A stretch of DNA of 64,000 nt from JBMORL01 sp049322335 (GCA_049322335.1 JBMORL010000082.1:33734-97733), one strand, 5' to 3'. Shown: positions 25,979-34,881, counted from the stretch's first letter. The notes: generated by a model not told the origin, from the sequence alone. Numbers and translations: made by a program.

Positions 25979-26962
25979 ATGAAAACAACTGTGAAGAAAT
26001 TTATTATTCTCATTATCACTTTGATGAGCGGTCTTTATGCTATTCCCTGTATGAATGAGTATGAGGTGATGGATGGGATTAAAAAACCTGTGATCAACGG
26101 AGATGAAATCTCGGCCGTTGTAATAGATAAAATGGCCTTAACTGAATACATTCATTCCACCATGAATTGTCCGTGGGATGGTTCAAGAATTGATAAAAAC
26201 TGTACAAACGTTGCAGTTGCAGATATTTATCTCGGAAAGCATGAAAGTGCTGTAAAAAAGCTGGAAATTTTGATCAAACAATATTCGTTTGAATATAATG
26301 TTGTTATCACCTATGCAGTAGCATTGGAACTTACAGAAAAATATAAAGAAGCCTTAATGTATCTCAAAAAAGCAATAAAGCTAAATCCGGACTCACATGA
26401 AGGCTCTGAATGGATTCATGTAAAAATACTGGAATATGTTGTAAAAAACGGAACCAAAGCTCCCTCCTCTTCTATTCTTGGTATTGATTTTGGAAATGAT
26501 TCCATTCCGGTAGCGCCAATGGACATAAAAATTGAAAAACTAAAAACCGAATTGCAATTCCAGTTGCAGGACCGTTTATTTTTTGTGGAAGGAAAAAAAG
26601 ATCCGGTGTATGGCTCACTGTTGTTTGATTACGCCAACTGTCTTGTATTGATGGACCATCTTTCGGCTTCTGTTGAGTTTTTTCAAATGGCCAAAGATTA
26701 CGGATTTGAATCGCCTGTGCTGGACAAACGATTAAAAAGGTATTCAGACTGGAAAGAAAAAAATAACCCGGAAAAACATACCGAAATGAAGGTTGAAGGA
26801 AAAGACGAGAGCCCGGGAGAAAAAAAGATTGAAAAAAAAGAAGACCGTCCTGAAAAATTCAATACCACTTCCATACTGTTCATTTCACTTTCGGGAATGG
26901 CTTTTCTTCTCTTCGTTTTTCTGTTCATCCGTTCACAAAAAAGAAAAAAATCAAAAAAATAA
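25979..26962 (+). CDS. TPR-like exported protein with C-terminal membrane anchor
   Basis: 327 residues with a signal peptide (KKFIILIITLMSGLYA). Residues about 70-140 form tetratricopeptide-like helices (AVALELTEKYKEALMYLKKAIKLNPDSHEGS); a further pair lies around 205-245 (YANCLVLMDHLSASVEFFQMAKDYGF). A charged linker (EKNNPEKHTEMKVEGKDESPGEKK) leads to a C-terminal membrane helix and a basic tail (RSQKRKKSKK). The layout suggests a periplasmic TPR domain held in the inner membrane as a protein-binding scaffold. Gene is 12 bases after the small membrane protein. Confidence 0.65.
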   Translation: MKTTVKKFIILIITLMSGLYAIPCMNEYEVMDGIKKPVINGDEISAVVIDKMALTEYIHSTMNCPWDGSRIDKNCTNVAVADIYLGKHESAVKKLEILIKQYSFEYNVVITYAVALELTEKYKEALMYLKKAIKLNPDSHEGSEWIHVKILEYVVKNGTKAPSSSILGIDFGNDSIPVAPMDIKIEKLKTELQFQLQDRLFFVEGKKDPVYGSLLFDYANCLVLMDHLSASVEFFQMAKDYGFESPVLDKRLKRYSDWKEKNNPEKHTEMKVEGKDESPGEKKIEKKEDRPEKFNTTSILFISLSGMAFLLFVFLFIRSQKRKKSKK

Positions 26963-26987
26963 TTTGCCTCCTCTTACGTTACATCGT

Positions 26988-27007
26988 GTGCGGGTCGCAA
27001 CCCGCAC
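26988..27007 (+). repeat. Perfect 8-bp hairpin between TPR and lipoprotein genes
   Basis: GTGCGGGT-CGCA-ACCCGCAC is perfectly paired and GC-rich, with no T tract after it. It may be an mRNA-stabilising hairpin or a relic of a repeat, rather than a terminator. Confidence 0.6.
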
Positions 27008-27035
27008 CTGCATTAAAACAACTAAATAACTACTT

Positions 27036-27656
27036 ATGAAAAATTTTATTTATTTATTACTTTTTACGTTTATTTCCTCCTGCACCATCGAACAACACAT
27101 TCACATCAATGCCGATGGCTCGGGACGGCTGGAATATTCCATCAGCGGAATGAGCACTGATGCCATGAATGGATTACTGACCGATTCACTTGGCGTGAGT
27201 GATGAAAATGTTACCGGTACCGAAGATACGCTGAAAGAAGAGATGAACAAGTTTGCAGAAACACTCCGCTCCGTTACCGGTATTTCTGAAGTAAAAGTAG
27301 ATGCTGACGGAAAAACGGGAAAGTACGGTGTTTCTTTTAATTTCACCAGTCTTGATGTTTTAAATAAAATACCAAAAGAAACCGAACCCAATGCTCCCGA
27401 TTTTTTCAGTGGTTTTAAACTGGAAAAAAAGAAATTCTCCTACACACCGGTGAAACCGGTAGAAAAAACAGAAGAAGTGGAAAACAGCATGGCCGATATG
27501 TTCAAATACAAACTGGTGTTCAGTTTTGAGAAGAAAATAAAAAAATGCAGCAATAAAAACTTTACGGTTTCACCCGATAAACACAGCATTACCTTTGAAG
27601 GAAACATCAACGACCTGAACAGTGATAAAACGAAGGTGGAAGTGAAGCTGAAGTGA
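27036..27656 (+). CDS. Lipoprotein with LppM-like beginning, unknown
   Basis: 206 residues with a lipoprotein signal (LLLFTFISSC). The mature start HIHINADGSGRLEYSISG resembles the first hairpin of LppM-type lipoproteins. The rest is beta-rich and Lys-rich (KLEKKKFSYTPVKPVEK, KLVFSFEKKIKKCSNKNFT). Function unknown. Its stop codon abuts an inverted repeat shared with the convergent phosphatase gene. Confidence 0.6.
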   Translation: MKNFIYLLLFTFISSCTIEQHIHINADGSGRLEYSISGMSTDAMNGLLTDSLGVSDENVTGTEDTLKEEMNKFAETLRSVTGISEVKVDADGKTGKYGVSFNFTSLDVLNKIPKETEPNAPDFFSGFKLEKKKFSYTPVKPVEKTEEVENSMADMFKYKLVFSFEKKIKKCSNKNFTVSPDKHSITFEGNINDLNSDKTKVEVKLK

Positions 27657-27800
27657 GCCACAGATTACACAGATTTACACAGATTATACAGATTTAAATT
27701 CAAAATTTACGAACAGGCAGAATTTTGAATTTGAGCCGGGATAAAAAAAACAGTAGATTCTATGGCACTTCATCTGTGCCAATCTGTGTAATCTGTGGCT
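27656..27800 (+). repeat. Nested inverted repeats between convergent genes
   Basis: The outer arms are AGCCACAGATTACACAGATT (27656-27675) and its exact complement (27781-27800), followed on the left by further CACAGATT words. An inner pair AAATTCAAAATT (27696-27707) and AATTTTGAATTT (27721-27732) is also perfect. The arms touch the two stop codons, so the whole gap can fold as one hairpin that may terminate transcription on both strands. CACAGATT words recur between genes in many Bacteroidota genomes. Confidence 0.9.
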
Positions 27801-29961
27801 ATAGTCTTACGCCAATAACGCAAACATCATCCAGTTGTTCAAGATTACCTCTCCAGCTTTCGAAAGCAATATCAATTTTTTTACGTTGTTCTTCCATTGG
27901 CAGTTCTACGAGCGAGAGGATCAGTTTTTTCATATTGGCCGCTTTGAATTTTTTTCCCTTATCACCGCCAAACTGGTCTTCAAATCCATCGGTAAAAATA
28001 TAAATACTGTCGCCTGCCTCCAGCAGAAAATGATGTTTTGTAAATGGTTTGGGCTGATAGGTTATACCCACGGGTTGTTTATCCGGCACAATTTCTATTA
28101 AAGGATCTTGTTCGGCTCTGTTTTTCTTTACGATCCAGAGCGGATTATTAGCCCCGGCCCAATTCAGTTCCTTTTGTTTGGTATCAATAACACAAAGACT
28201 GATATCCATCCCGTCTTTTACTTCACTTTCACTTTTGGAAAATGTTTCAAGTACCAGTTCACGAACCTTGTCCAGTATTTTTTCTGCAGAAAGAATTCCG
28301 AATTCTTTTACAGTGCGGTTAAGTGCATTGGCGCACACCACACTTACCATAGCTCCCGGCACTCCATGCCCGGTACAATCAGCTGCAGCAATCACAATTT
28401 TATCACCCACCGGTTCCATAAAATAAAAATCTCCGGCCACAATGTCTTTTGGCTTGTAGAGTATGAATGATTCCTGCAAATATTCCTTTACTACTTTCAT
28501 GGGAGGAAGAATAGCTTCCTGCAATCGTTTGGCATAGGTAATGGAATCAAGAATTTCTTTATTTTTTTCTTCGACCAGTTCTTTTTGCTGTTCTACTTTA
28601 CGTTTTTGTTCCTGTGTTTCCTTTTCTTTTTCGGTAATAAGATCGCGTTGCCTGCGAATAACACGCAAACGGTTAATGATGTAAATGGTGAATGAAACAA
28701 CAAGCGCAAGTCCGCCATAAAGAGCATATTTCCGGGTTTCTTCCTGTTTTAGTTTTGCATCACGTTCTGCGAGTTTTGCCTCTTCTACTTTTATTTCCTC
28801 TACTCTTTTCACGCTGTCGGCAGCGGCTTTTACTTCATATTTCAATCGTTCTTCGGCTTTGGCAAGATCGCTTTTTGAGTCGAGATTTACGAGGGTATCG
28901 CGGGCCAGTATCTCTTCTTCAAGGAATTCATAGGCTTCTTTATATTTTCCCTGCGCATAACTGGCATCGGCTATGCATCCGCAAATTTTTTCGTTAAATA
29001 AAATATAGTTAATGCGATTGGCTTCTTTCCATGCTTCACGACAGATCTTTTCAGCCTTTTGATAATTTCCCTGGTCGAGATAAAACGAACCTATACCGGT
29101 AAGTGTTTCTGCCAGCCCTTTAGGATCGCCCGATTTCATTTTTAGCCGAACAGCCTCATCAAAATATTTATCCGCTTCAGCCAATTCATTTTTGAGATAA
29201 TGAACAACTCCAATATTATAAACTGAAGTTCCTTCAATAAGAATATTTCCATATTTCCTTGCTCCCTGCAGGGATTTATCAAAATAGATCATAGCTGTAT
29301 CAAACACATTGTTATTGGCATACATACTACCCAGGTTCAGGTAGGCATAAATCAGTTCGGAAGAATCACCTATCTCTTCTTCACACTCTACACTAAGTTT
29401 TACGTATTCGATAGCTGCCGGTATGTCGTTGGTGGTATTATACAAAATGCCTATATTCTGATAAATGGATGAAAGCTGGGCCAAATCATTGCTGGTTTGT
29501 TTGCAAAGTTTCAACGCATCAAAAAAATAACCGGTAGCGTCTTTCAGTTTTCCCGTTGCCGTGGAAACCAGGCCGAGTGAATTTAATGTTTCGATCTCAC
29601 GTTCGGTATCTTTGGACAGCCGGGCATACTTCAGCGTTTGATTCAGGTGCCGGCTGGCTTTATCAAAATATCCGTTATGGTAGGACATGGTTCCCAAACT
29701 ATAATTGGCACTGGCAATTATTTTCTGGTTTCTGTTTTTTAAAGCCTGTTCAAGATAAAACTCAGCAATAAGGAATGAAGTATCTGCACTAATGAGACTG
29801 TAATAGTAAATAAAATCATGCAGGTCATTGAACTTTTTTTCTCCGGGAGTTTTGATAAAAGTGTTTTTAAGGGAATCAATATTTACACCTGCTGAATGGA
29901 AAAACAATATTCCAGAAAAAAATAAAAGCAGTGTGTATTTTATTATTACTCTCATTTTCAT
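27799..29961 (-). CDS. TPR sensor with SpoIIE-family PP2C phosphatase domain
   Basis: 720 residues: signal-like N-terminus, about seven TPR units (residues about 50-345, e.g. NSLGLVSTATGKLKDATGYFFDALKLC), a coiled coil (about 360-410), one membrane helix (about 412-432, YGGLALVVSFTIYIINRL), a second coiled coil, and a C-terminal SpoIIE/PP2C phosphatase domain (about 485-720). Metal-binding aspartates are visible in DIVAGDFYFM, AAADCTGHGVPGAMVS and LDDVCVIGV. The order TPR-helix-RsbU-like phosphatase is common in Bacteroidota. By analogy it senses a periplasmic signal and dephosphorylates an anti-sigma-factor antagonist; no such partner is in the window. Confidence 0.85.
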   Translation of the reverse strand: MKMRVIIKYTLLLFFSGILFFHSAGVNIDSLKNTFIKTPGEKKFNDLHDFIYYYSLISADTSFLIAEFYLEQALKNRNQKIIASANYSLGTMSYHNGYFDKASRHLNQTLKYARLSKDTEREIETLNSLGLVSTATGKLKDATGYFFDALKLCKQTSNDLAQLSSIYQNIGILYNTTNDIPAAIEYVKLSVECEEEIGDSSELIYAYLNLGSMYANNNVFDTAMIYFDKSLQGARKYGNILIEGTSVYNIGVVHYLKNELAEADKYFDEAVRLKMKSGDPKGLAETLTGIGSFYLDQGNYQKAEKICREAWKEANRINYILFNEKICGCIADASYAQGKYKEAYEFLEEEILARDTLVNLDSKSDLAKAEERLKYEVKAAADSVKRVEEIKVEEAKLAERDAKLKQEETRKYALYGGLALVVSFTIYIINRLRVIRRQRDLITEKEKETQEQKRKVEQQKELVEEKNKEILDSITYAKRLQEAILPPMKVVKEYLQESFILYKPKDIVAGDFYFMEPVGDKIVIAAADCTGHGVPGAMVSVVCANALNRTVKEFGILSAEKILDKVRELVLETFSKSESEVKDGMDISLCVIDTKQKELNWAGANNPLWIVKKNRAEQDPLIEIVPDKQPVGITYQPKPFTKHHFLLEAGDSIYIFTDGFEDQFGGDKGKKFKAANMKKLILSLVELPMEEQRKKIDIAFESWRGNLEQLDDVCVIGVRL

Positions 29962-30032
29962 AGCACTTTCCGGTGAATCATTTAATGCCCGGCAAACCCG
30001 TGTAAGATAGGAAATAAAATGAAACTACCTGT

Positions 30033-32036
30033 TCAGAAGCGAATCATTTCCTGCAATTTGTTTTTGAATCGCTCCTTAGGAAGGAAATTATTTTCGAGAA
30101 CAGCGGAAAACGGAACGGGAGTATCCAAACTTCCTGTTCTTGCTACAGGAGCATCAAGGTATTGAAAACATTCTTCGGCAATTATAGCTGCAATATCCCC
30201 GCCTATTCCACCGGTAAGGCAATCTTCATGTAAAACAATTGCTTTTCCTGTTTTCTTTACAGAATTAATAATAGTTTCCTTATCCAGCGGTAAAAGTGTC
30301 CGCAGGTTTACCAGGTCAGCCGAAATTTCAGGGTGTTCTTTCAATGTTTCCAGTGCCCAGTGAACACCCATTCCGTAAGTGATAATGGAAATATCATTTC
30401 CTTCCTTCACCAGCGAAGCTTTTCCAATTTCCAGGGTGAAATAATCATCATTCACTTCTTCGGCAATGCTCCGGTAAAGTGCTTTGTGTTCAAAGAAAAT
30501 AACCGGATTGGGATCTTCGATAGACGCCAGCAGTAATCCTTTTGCTTCATTGGGAAAAGCAGGATAAATCACTTTAAGTCCGGGAGTATGATAAAACCAG
30601 GCTTCGTTACTTTGCGAATGAAAAGGTCCTGCTGCAACCCCAGCACCGGTAGGCATACGAATAATTACATCGGCATGCTGATTCCAGCGGTAATGAATTT
30701 TCGCCAGGTTGTTAATAATCTGGTTAAATCCACAGGTGACAAAATCAGCAAACTGCATTTCGCAAATGGCTTTATTACCGGTAATGCTCAATCCAAGTCC
30801 CGCACCAATAATGGCCGACTCACACAAAGGAGTATTTCGTACTCTTTCCTTACCGAATTCCTGCAGAAATCCTTCTGTCACTTTAAAAACACCACCATAT
30901 TCGGCAATGTCCTGACCCATGATGACAAGGTTTTTATGTTTTTGCATTCCCTGTCTCAGGGCATCCGAAACCGCATCAATGAATCTTTTTTCAGTTTTTT
31001 TATCCGTTGCAGGAGTCACCGGTTTGTTTTCAAAGGGAGCATATAAATCACCTAACTCTTTCCGGGTATCAGCAGTAATGGCCGGGGCAGCAAAAGCAAT
31101 TTCCAGTTCACCGGCAATCTGTTTTTTGATGCCTGATTTTATTTCATCTGCCTGCGCTTCGGTAATTACACCTTCCTGCAACAAATAACTTTCATAATTC
31201 TCCACAGGGTCTTTTACCGACCATTTATCCTGTAATCCTTCGGGATAATATTTTGTTCCGGAGGCTTCTTCGTGCCCCCGCATACGGAATGTAATGCATT
31301 CGAGTAAAACAGGACGCGGATTTTTTCTTATTTCTTCTGCAATACGTTTTACATTATCATATACTTCAAGAATATTATTTCCATCTACCTGCAAAGCTTC
31401 CATTCCATAACCGATTCCTTTATCAATAAATTGTTTGCAGCGAAACTGTTCATTGGAAGGAGTAGATAATCCCCATTGGTTATTTTCGATAACGAATATA
31501 ACGGGGAGGTCCCATACGGCAGCTACATTAAGTGCTTCATGAAAATCACCTTCACTGGCTCCTCCGTCTCCTGAAAAAACAAGGGTGCATTTTTTTTCCT
31601 TTTTCAGCTTATGCGAAAGTGCAATACCATCCGCAATACCCAGCTGTGGGCCGAGGTGAGAAATCATTCCAACAAGTTTATATTCCTGCGTGCCGAAATG
31701 AAAAGAACGGTCGCGGCCATTGGTAAATCCCATTTCCTTTCCCTGGAACTGTGCAAATAAACGATGCAATGGTAAGCCGCGTGAAGTAAAGACTCCGAGA
31801 TTGCGGTGCATGGGAAGAATATATTCGTCACTATTCATGGCCAGTGTAGTACCCACAGAAATTCCCTCCTGGCCAAAACCTGAAAACCATTTGGAAATTC
31901 TTCCCTGCCTCAGGAGAATAAGCATTTTTTCCTCGATAAGGCGCGGCAGCATGATAGCTTTATAAATATTCAGCAGTGATTCGTTATCGTGTTTTTTGCG
32001 GTTAAATGTAAGCGTGGGTTTTGATAAGGTGGCCAT
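30033..32036 (-). CDS. Branched-chain 2-oxoacid dehydrogenase E1, fused alpha and beta subunits
   Basis: 667 residues from the ATG at 32036. Residues about 20-325 are the E1 alpha domain, with the thiamine diphosphate motif GDGGASEGDFHEALN and ENNQWGLSTP. Residues about 345-667 are the E1 beta domain (MGQDIAEYGGVFKVTEG, MQFADF, PTGAGVAAGPFHSQSNEAWF, VLHEDCLTGGIGGDIAA). The fused form is typical of Bacteroidota. It decarboxylates 2-oxoisovalerate-type acids and passes the acyl group to E2 lipoamide, supplying branched-chain acyl-CoA for catabolism or iso-fatty acids. E2 and E3 are not in the window. Confidence 0.9.
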   Translation of the reverse strand: MATLSKPTLTFNRKKHDNESLLNIYKAIMLPRLIEEKMLILLRQGRISKWFSGFGQEGISVGTTLAMNSDEYILPMHRNLGVFTSRGLPLHRLFAQFQGKEMGFTNGRDRSFHFGTQEYKLVGMISHLGPQLGIADGIALSHKLKKEKKCTLVFSGDGGASEGDFHEALNVAAVWDLPVIFVIENNQWGLSTPSNEQFRCKQFIDKGIGYGMEALQVDGNNILEVYDNVKRIAEEIRKNPRPVLLECITFRMRGHEEASGTKYYPEGLQDKWSVKDPVENYESYLLQEGVITEAQADEIKSGIKKQIAGELEIAFAAPAITADTRKELGDLYAPFENKPVTPATDKKTEKRFIDAVSDALRQGMQKHKNLVIMGQDIAEYGGVFKVTEGFLQEFGKERVRNTPLCESAIIGAGLGLSITGNKAICEMQFADFVTCGFNQIINNLAKIHYRWNQHADVIIRMPTGAGVAAGPFHSQSNEAWFYHTPGLKVIYPAFPNEAKGLLLASIEDPNPVIFFEHKALYRSIAEEVNDDYFTLEIGKASLVKEGNDISIITYGMGVHWALETLKEHPEISADLVNLRTLLPLDKETIINSVKKTGKAIVLHEDCLTGGIGGDIAAIIAEECFQYLDAPVARTGSLDTPVPFSAVLENNFLPKERFKNKLQEMIRF

Positions 32037-32092
32037 TGTGTAAATTTTTCCCTGCAAAGGTAAAAAACGGATCGTTATGAGAGGGATTTTAT

Positions 32093-32100
32093 TATATTTG
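32093..32100 (+). promoter_or_regulatory. Candidate -7 element of the YdeI-like gene
   Basis: TATATTTG is an exact TAnnTTTG match 18 bases before the ATG at 32119. On the opposite strand TACCTTTG (32055-32062) sits 19 bases ahead of the E1 start, so the 82-base gap appears to hold two divergent promoters. Confidence 0.45.
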
Positions 32101-32118
32101 AAAATCAAAATAAATGCT

Positions 32119-32736
32119 ATGGGAAAAAAAGATAAACGGGTGGATGCCTACATTGCCAAGGCAGCACCATTTGCCCAACCGATACTGAAACATTTACGCG
32201 AATTGGTACACAAGGGCTGTCCCGAAGTGGAAGAAACCATCAAATGGGGAATGCCCTCGTTTGAGTATAAAGGTCCGTATTGCGGAATGGCTTCCTTTAA
32301 ACAACACGCGGTTTTCGGATTCTGGAAATCGAAATTGCTGGAAGATCCTAAAAATTACCTCGGTGAAAACAAGGCCAATGGCGGAGCTGCAATGGGAAAT
32401 CTCGGTTGCCTGGCAACGCTGAAAGATCTTCCTCCGGATAAAGCCATGTTAAATTTTATCAGGCAGGCAAAAAAATTAAACGATGAAGGAGTGAAAGTAC
32501 CTAAAAAGCCTGCCGCAAAAAAAGCGGATGTAGTGGCACCGGCCTACTTTATTACTGCCCTGAAAAAAAACCAGAAAGCTTTGGCTACTTATAATAAATT
32601 CAGTCCTTCCAACAAAAGAGAATACGTGGAATGGGTAACCGAAGCCAAAACCGAAGAAACCCGTCAGCGCAGACTGGAAACCGCTGTGGCGTGGATGGCA
32701 GAAGGAAAAATCCGGAACTGGAAGTATGTGAAGTGA
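32119..32736 (+). CDS. YdeI/OmdA family protein with DUF1801 domain
   Basis: 205 residues from the ATG at 32119. The N-terminal domain (about 5-110) is DUF1801-like: DAYIAKAAPFAQPILKHLRELV, PEVEETIKWGMPSFEYKG, GFWKSKL. The C-terminal part (about 135-205) is the YdeI/OmpD-associated helical domain (FITALKKNQKALATYNKFSPSNKREYVEWV, ETRQRRLETAVAWMAEGK). A Lys/Ala linker joins them. The family is linked to stress and bacteriocin resistance in enterobacteria by genetics only. Biochemical function is unknown. Confidence 0.85.
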   Translation: MGKKDKRVDAYIAKAAPFAQPILKHLRELVHKGCPEVEETIKWGMPSFEYKGPYCGMASFKQHAVFGFWKSKLLEDPKNYLGENKANGGAAMGNLGCLATLKDLPPDKAMLNFIRQAKKLNDEGVKVPKKPAAKKADVVAPAYFITALKKNQKALATYNKFSPSNKREYVEWVTEAKTEETRQRRLETAVAWMAEGKIRNWKYVK

Positions 32737-32878
32737 GGTTTTTGGTTTTGAAAGTTGGGAAAGTTCTGTTTTTTGACTCCCAATTGATCCCGGTAGTTAT
32801 CGTGACGATTATCTTCCGCTACCTGCTACCACCTGTTTCATTTGTGCCACTCCTTCCATTGCTTAAGTCCACATAACG
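32737..32878 (+). repeat. Intergenic GAAAGTT/CTGC word relics
   Basis: No gene. The first 35 bases contain TGAAAGTTGGGAAAGTT, and 32819-32835 has CTACCTGCTACCACCTG. Both words recur in this window (38253-38305 and around 44405-44425). Confidence 0.45.
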
Positions 32879-33811
32879 TTAGTTTACCTCTGAATACATA
32901 CTTATTTTTTCCAGATCGGCAATTACCTGTCCGTTTTCATTGGTACTGAACATCTTTTCGAATTTTGCATTCCATACCAATTCGGCAGCGATATATGATT
33001 TTCTTGATACTACTTCCTGGCTGAACGTTTCATCGTAACCTTTCAGGAGAATCAGTATTTCTGCATTATTTTTTACAAGGTCTTCCACCGAACGATTATA
33101 AAAAGGACTGTTCTCATTCACCGGGTGAACGATGGTCCAGCTGATAGGAAAAAATGTGATCTTTTCGATTTCGAGATCAAGCCGGTAGTATTCTCTTCTT
33201 ATTTCGCCAGCATCATTTTTTTCATTCATGGTAAGCAATACCATAGCTGTTACTTCGGTCACCATGTTTTTTCTGAGATTGGCTACGCGGAACATCAGTC
33301 CTTTTCCCTCTTCATAGGGAGCTATCAAAGCATTTTTACTATAACTGAATTTTGCATGAGGCTTACTGAATCTTCCATATAACAAACCAGAGGCAACGGC
33401 AAACGACATCAGTCCGAACATCACTTCGAAAGTAGCTATGATGTGGGCCGCGTGTCCCGAAGGAGAATAATAACCGTAACCCACCGAAGTAAATGTCTGT
33501 GCACTGAAATAAAAAGCATTCATAAAATTCTCAAAACCGCTTTCACTTATTTTTATTCCGGTTATATTTTCAAGCCCCGCCAGCATAAATGCAAGAGCAA
33601 ACACAACATTCAGCGCTACAAAATAGATGAGCACATAAAAATTGAATTTCCACCATCCGATAGTGACAAGGTGATTATAAATATCATTGGCTCCTGCTTT
33701 CGTACCTTTACGAATAACATTGATCGAGCCATCTTCATTAATCAGCCGGCTGGCATCATTATTGAAGCGTGTTCCGAGCCCGGGATCACCTGTTTTGTTG
33801 TATAACTTCAT
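32879..33811 (-). CDS. Inward-rectifier (KirBac-type) potassium channel
   Basis: 310 residues. An amphipathic slide helix (about 40-52, NDIYNHLVTIGWWKFN) leads to membrane helix 1 (about 55-78), a pore loop with the selectivity filter TSVGYG (about 108-113), and helix 2 (about 122-145, HIIATFEVMFGLMSFAVASGLLYGRFS). The C-terminal 160 residues are the cytoplasmic IRK immunoglobulin-like domain (KNALIAPYEEGKGLMFRVANLRKN, YRLDLEIEKITFFPISWTIVHPV). Bacterial Kir channels are tetramers that conduct K+ and are gated by lipid or voltage. The gene is divergent from the cupin gene. Confidence 0.93.
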   Translation of the reverse strand: MKLYNKTGDPGLGTRFNNDASRLINEDGSINVIRKGTKAGANDIYNHLVTIGWWKFNFYVLIYFVALNVVFALAFMLAGLENITGIKISESGFENFMNAFYFSAQTFTSVGYGYYSPSGHAAHIIATFEVMFGLMSFAVASGLLYGRFSKPHAKFSYSKNALIAPYEEGKGLMFRVANLRKNMVTEVTAMVLLTMNEKNDAGEIRREYYRLDLEIEKITFFPISWTIVHPVNENSPFYNRSVEDLVKNNAEILILLKGYDETFSQEVVSRKSYIAAELVWNAKFEKMFSTNENGQVIADLEKISMYSEVN

Positions 33812-33835
33812 TGATGAATTTCAATTATCTTTATG

Positions 33836-33843
33836 CAAATGTA
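33836..33843 (-). promoter_or_regulatory. Candidate -7 element of the Kir channel gene
   Basis: On the minus strand TACATTTG matches TAnnTTTG and lies 24 bases ahead of the ATG. A TTT run 23 bases further upstream may be the -33 box. Confidence 0.4.
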
Positions 33844-33862
33844 TCATCAAATACAAAGCCGT

Positions 33863-34267
33863 ATGAAAAATATTCATTTAGCTATCCTGTTTTTGTTTTT
33901 TGCACCGGAAACATTTTCACAATCGATCCAGGAAACAGCAAAAATTCAGCCACCGGCCGAATATGAAAACGTACACGTACACAAAGTATCGGGCGACAGC
34001 CTTACTACCACATTTGTGATTTTTGTTAAGGAAAAAGTAGCTATGCACAAACACGAGCACCATAGTGAAAATGTATATGTACTGGAAGGAACGGCCATGA
34101 TGACTTTAGGTGATGTTAGGCAGGAAATAAAACCGGGAGATATTATTTTCATTCCAAAAAACACCTGGCATGAAGTGATTGTGACGAGTAAAATTCCTTT
34201 AAAGGTAATTTCCGTGCAATCGCCCTTGTTTGATGGCAAGGACAGGATTTTATACGAAAAGCAATAA
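33863..34267 (+). CDS. Periplasmic cupin-domain protein
   Basis: 134 residues from the ATG at 33863, which begins a signal peptide (MKNIHLAILFLFFAPETFSQ). The mature part is a single cupin barrel with metal-ligand motif 1 HKHEHHSENVYVLEGTAM (three histidines and Glu) and motif 2 PGDIIFIPKNTWHEV. It resembles small secreted cupins of unknown substrate. Located between the divergent Kir gene and the HU gene. Confidence 0.82.
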   Translation: MKNIHLAILFLFFAPETFSQSIQETAKIQPPAEYENVHVHKVSGDSLTTTFVIFVKEKVAMHKHEHHSENVYVLEGTAMMTLGDVRQEIKPGDIIFIPKNTWHEVIVTSKIPLKVISVQSPLFDGKDRILYEKQ

Positions 34268-34282
34268 AATTTAACCCTCGAA

Positions 34283-34381
34283 ATCGCTGAAACGCTTGGT
34301 TCTGTAGGGTTCCAGGGGGGCTTTTCAACAAAAAAGCCGGAATTTTCAACATTTTTTTCATTTTTATCGCTGAAACCCTTG
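34283..34381 (+). repeat. Near-identical 16-mers and a hairpin upstream of the HU promoter
   Basis: ATCGCTGAAACGCTTG (34283-34298) recurs as ATCGCTGAAACCCTTG (34366-34381), 15 of 16 bases identical. The second copy contains the -33 TTG of the HU promoter. Between them GGCTTTT (34319-34325) pairs with AAAAGCC (34332-34338), probably the cupin terminator. Confidence 0.7.
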
Positions 34382-34408
34382 TAAGACAAGATGAAGCGCA
34401 TATATTTG
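34379..34408 (+). promoter_or_regulatory. Bacteroidota-type promoter of the HU gene
   Basis: TTG at 34379-34381, a 19-base spacer and TATATTTG at 34401-34408 match the TTG-N19-TAnnTTTG consensus exactly. The ATG follows 41 bases later, leaving a leader of about 35 bases. This is the clearest promoter in the window. Confidence 0.7.
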
Positions 34409-34449
34409 CCGCCTAAAATTAAATTGTTAAACCAAAACTCAAAAGAACA

Positions 34450-34722
34450 ATGAACAAAGCAGAATTAATTGATGCGCTTGCAGCAGAATCAGGATTATCT
34501 AAAGCTGATGCCAAAAAAGCACTTGACGGAATGATCAACGCCACTTCAAAAGCCCTCAAAAAAGGAGAGCGTGTTGCACTGGTTGGATTTGGCACTTTTT
34601 CAATTGCCAAAAGAGCTGCCCGTGTAGGACGCAATCCACAAACAGGAACTGAAATCAAAATTGCTGCTAAAAAAGTAGTAAAATTCAAACCCGGCACCGA
34701 GCTTGCTGAAAAAGTTAACTAA
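34450..34722 (+). CDS. HU family DNA-binding protein
   Basis: 90 residues, the standard HU length. Helices 1-2 are MNKAELIDALAAESGLSKADAKKALDGMI, followed by VALVGFGTF and the DNA-inserting arm RVGRNPQTGTEIKI with the conserved RNP turn, then AKKVVKFKPG. Dimeric HU bends DNA without sequence preference and compacts the nucleoid. It is monocistronic, with its own promoter and terminator. Confidence 0.96.
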   Translation: MNKAELIDALAAESGLSKADAKKALDGMINATSKALKKGERVALVGFGTFSIAKRAARVGRNPQTGTEIKIAAKKVVKFKPGTELAEKVN

Positions 34723-34736
34723 ATCACATTCCCAAT

Positions 34737-34776
34737 AAAAAAACTCCCGTTTGCCCTGCAGGCGGGAGTTTTTTTT
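34737..34776 (+). terminator. Intrinsic terminator of the HU gene
   Basis: AAAAAAACTCCCG (34737-34749) pairs with CGGGAGTTTTTTT (from 34763) around a 13-base loop, ending in a run of T. It begins 15 bases after the stop. Confidence 0.88.
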
Positions 34777-34881
34777 GCCTTATGTTTCCACGAATCCACA
34801 CTTGAATGGGTAATATTCGATGAAAATTTCTATCCGGGCATGCACAAATTTTCTTAAATTGCATGCTACAAAATCAAGGCT

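Noticed and set aside
26988..27007. Intrinsic terminator
   Set aside because: The hairpin is perfect, but no T run follows on either strand.
30033..32036. Frameshift or misassembly joining E1 alpha and beta
   Set aside because: Fused alpha/beta E1 proteins of this length are normal in Bacteroidota, and both halves are complete with a natural linker.
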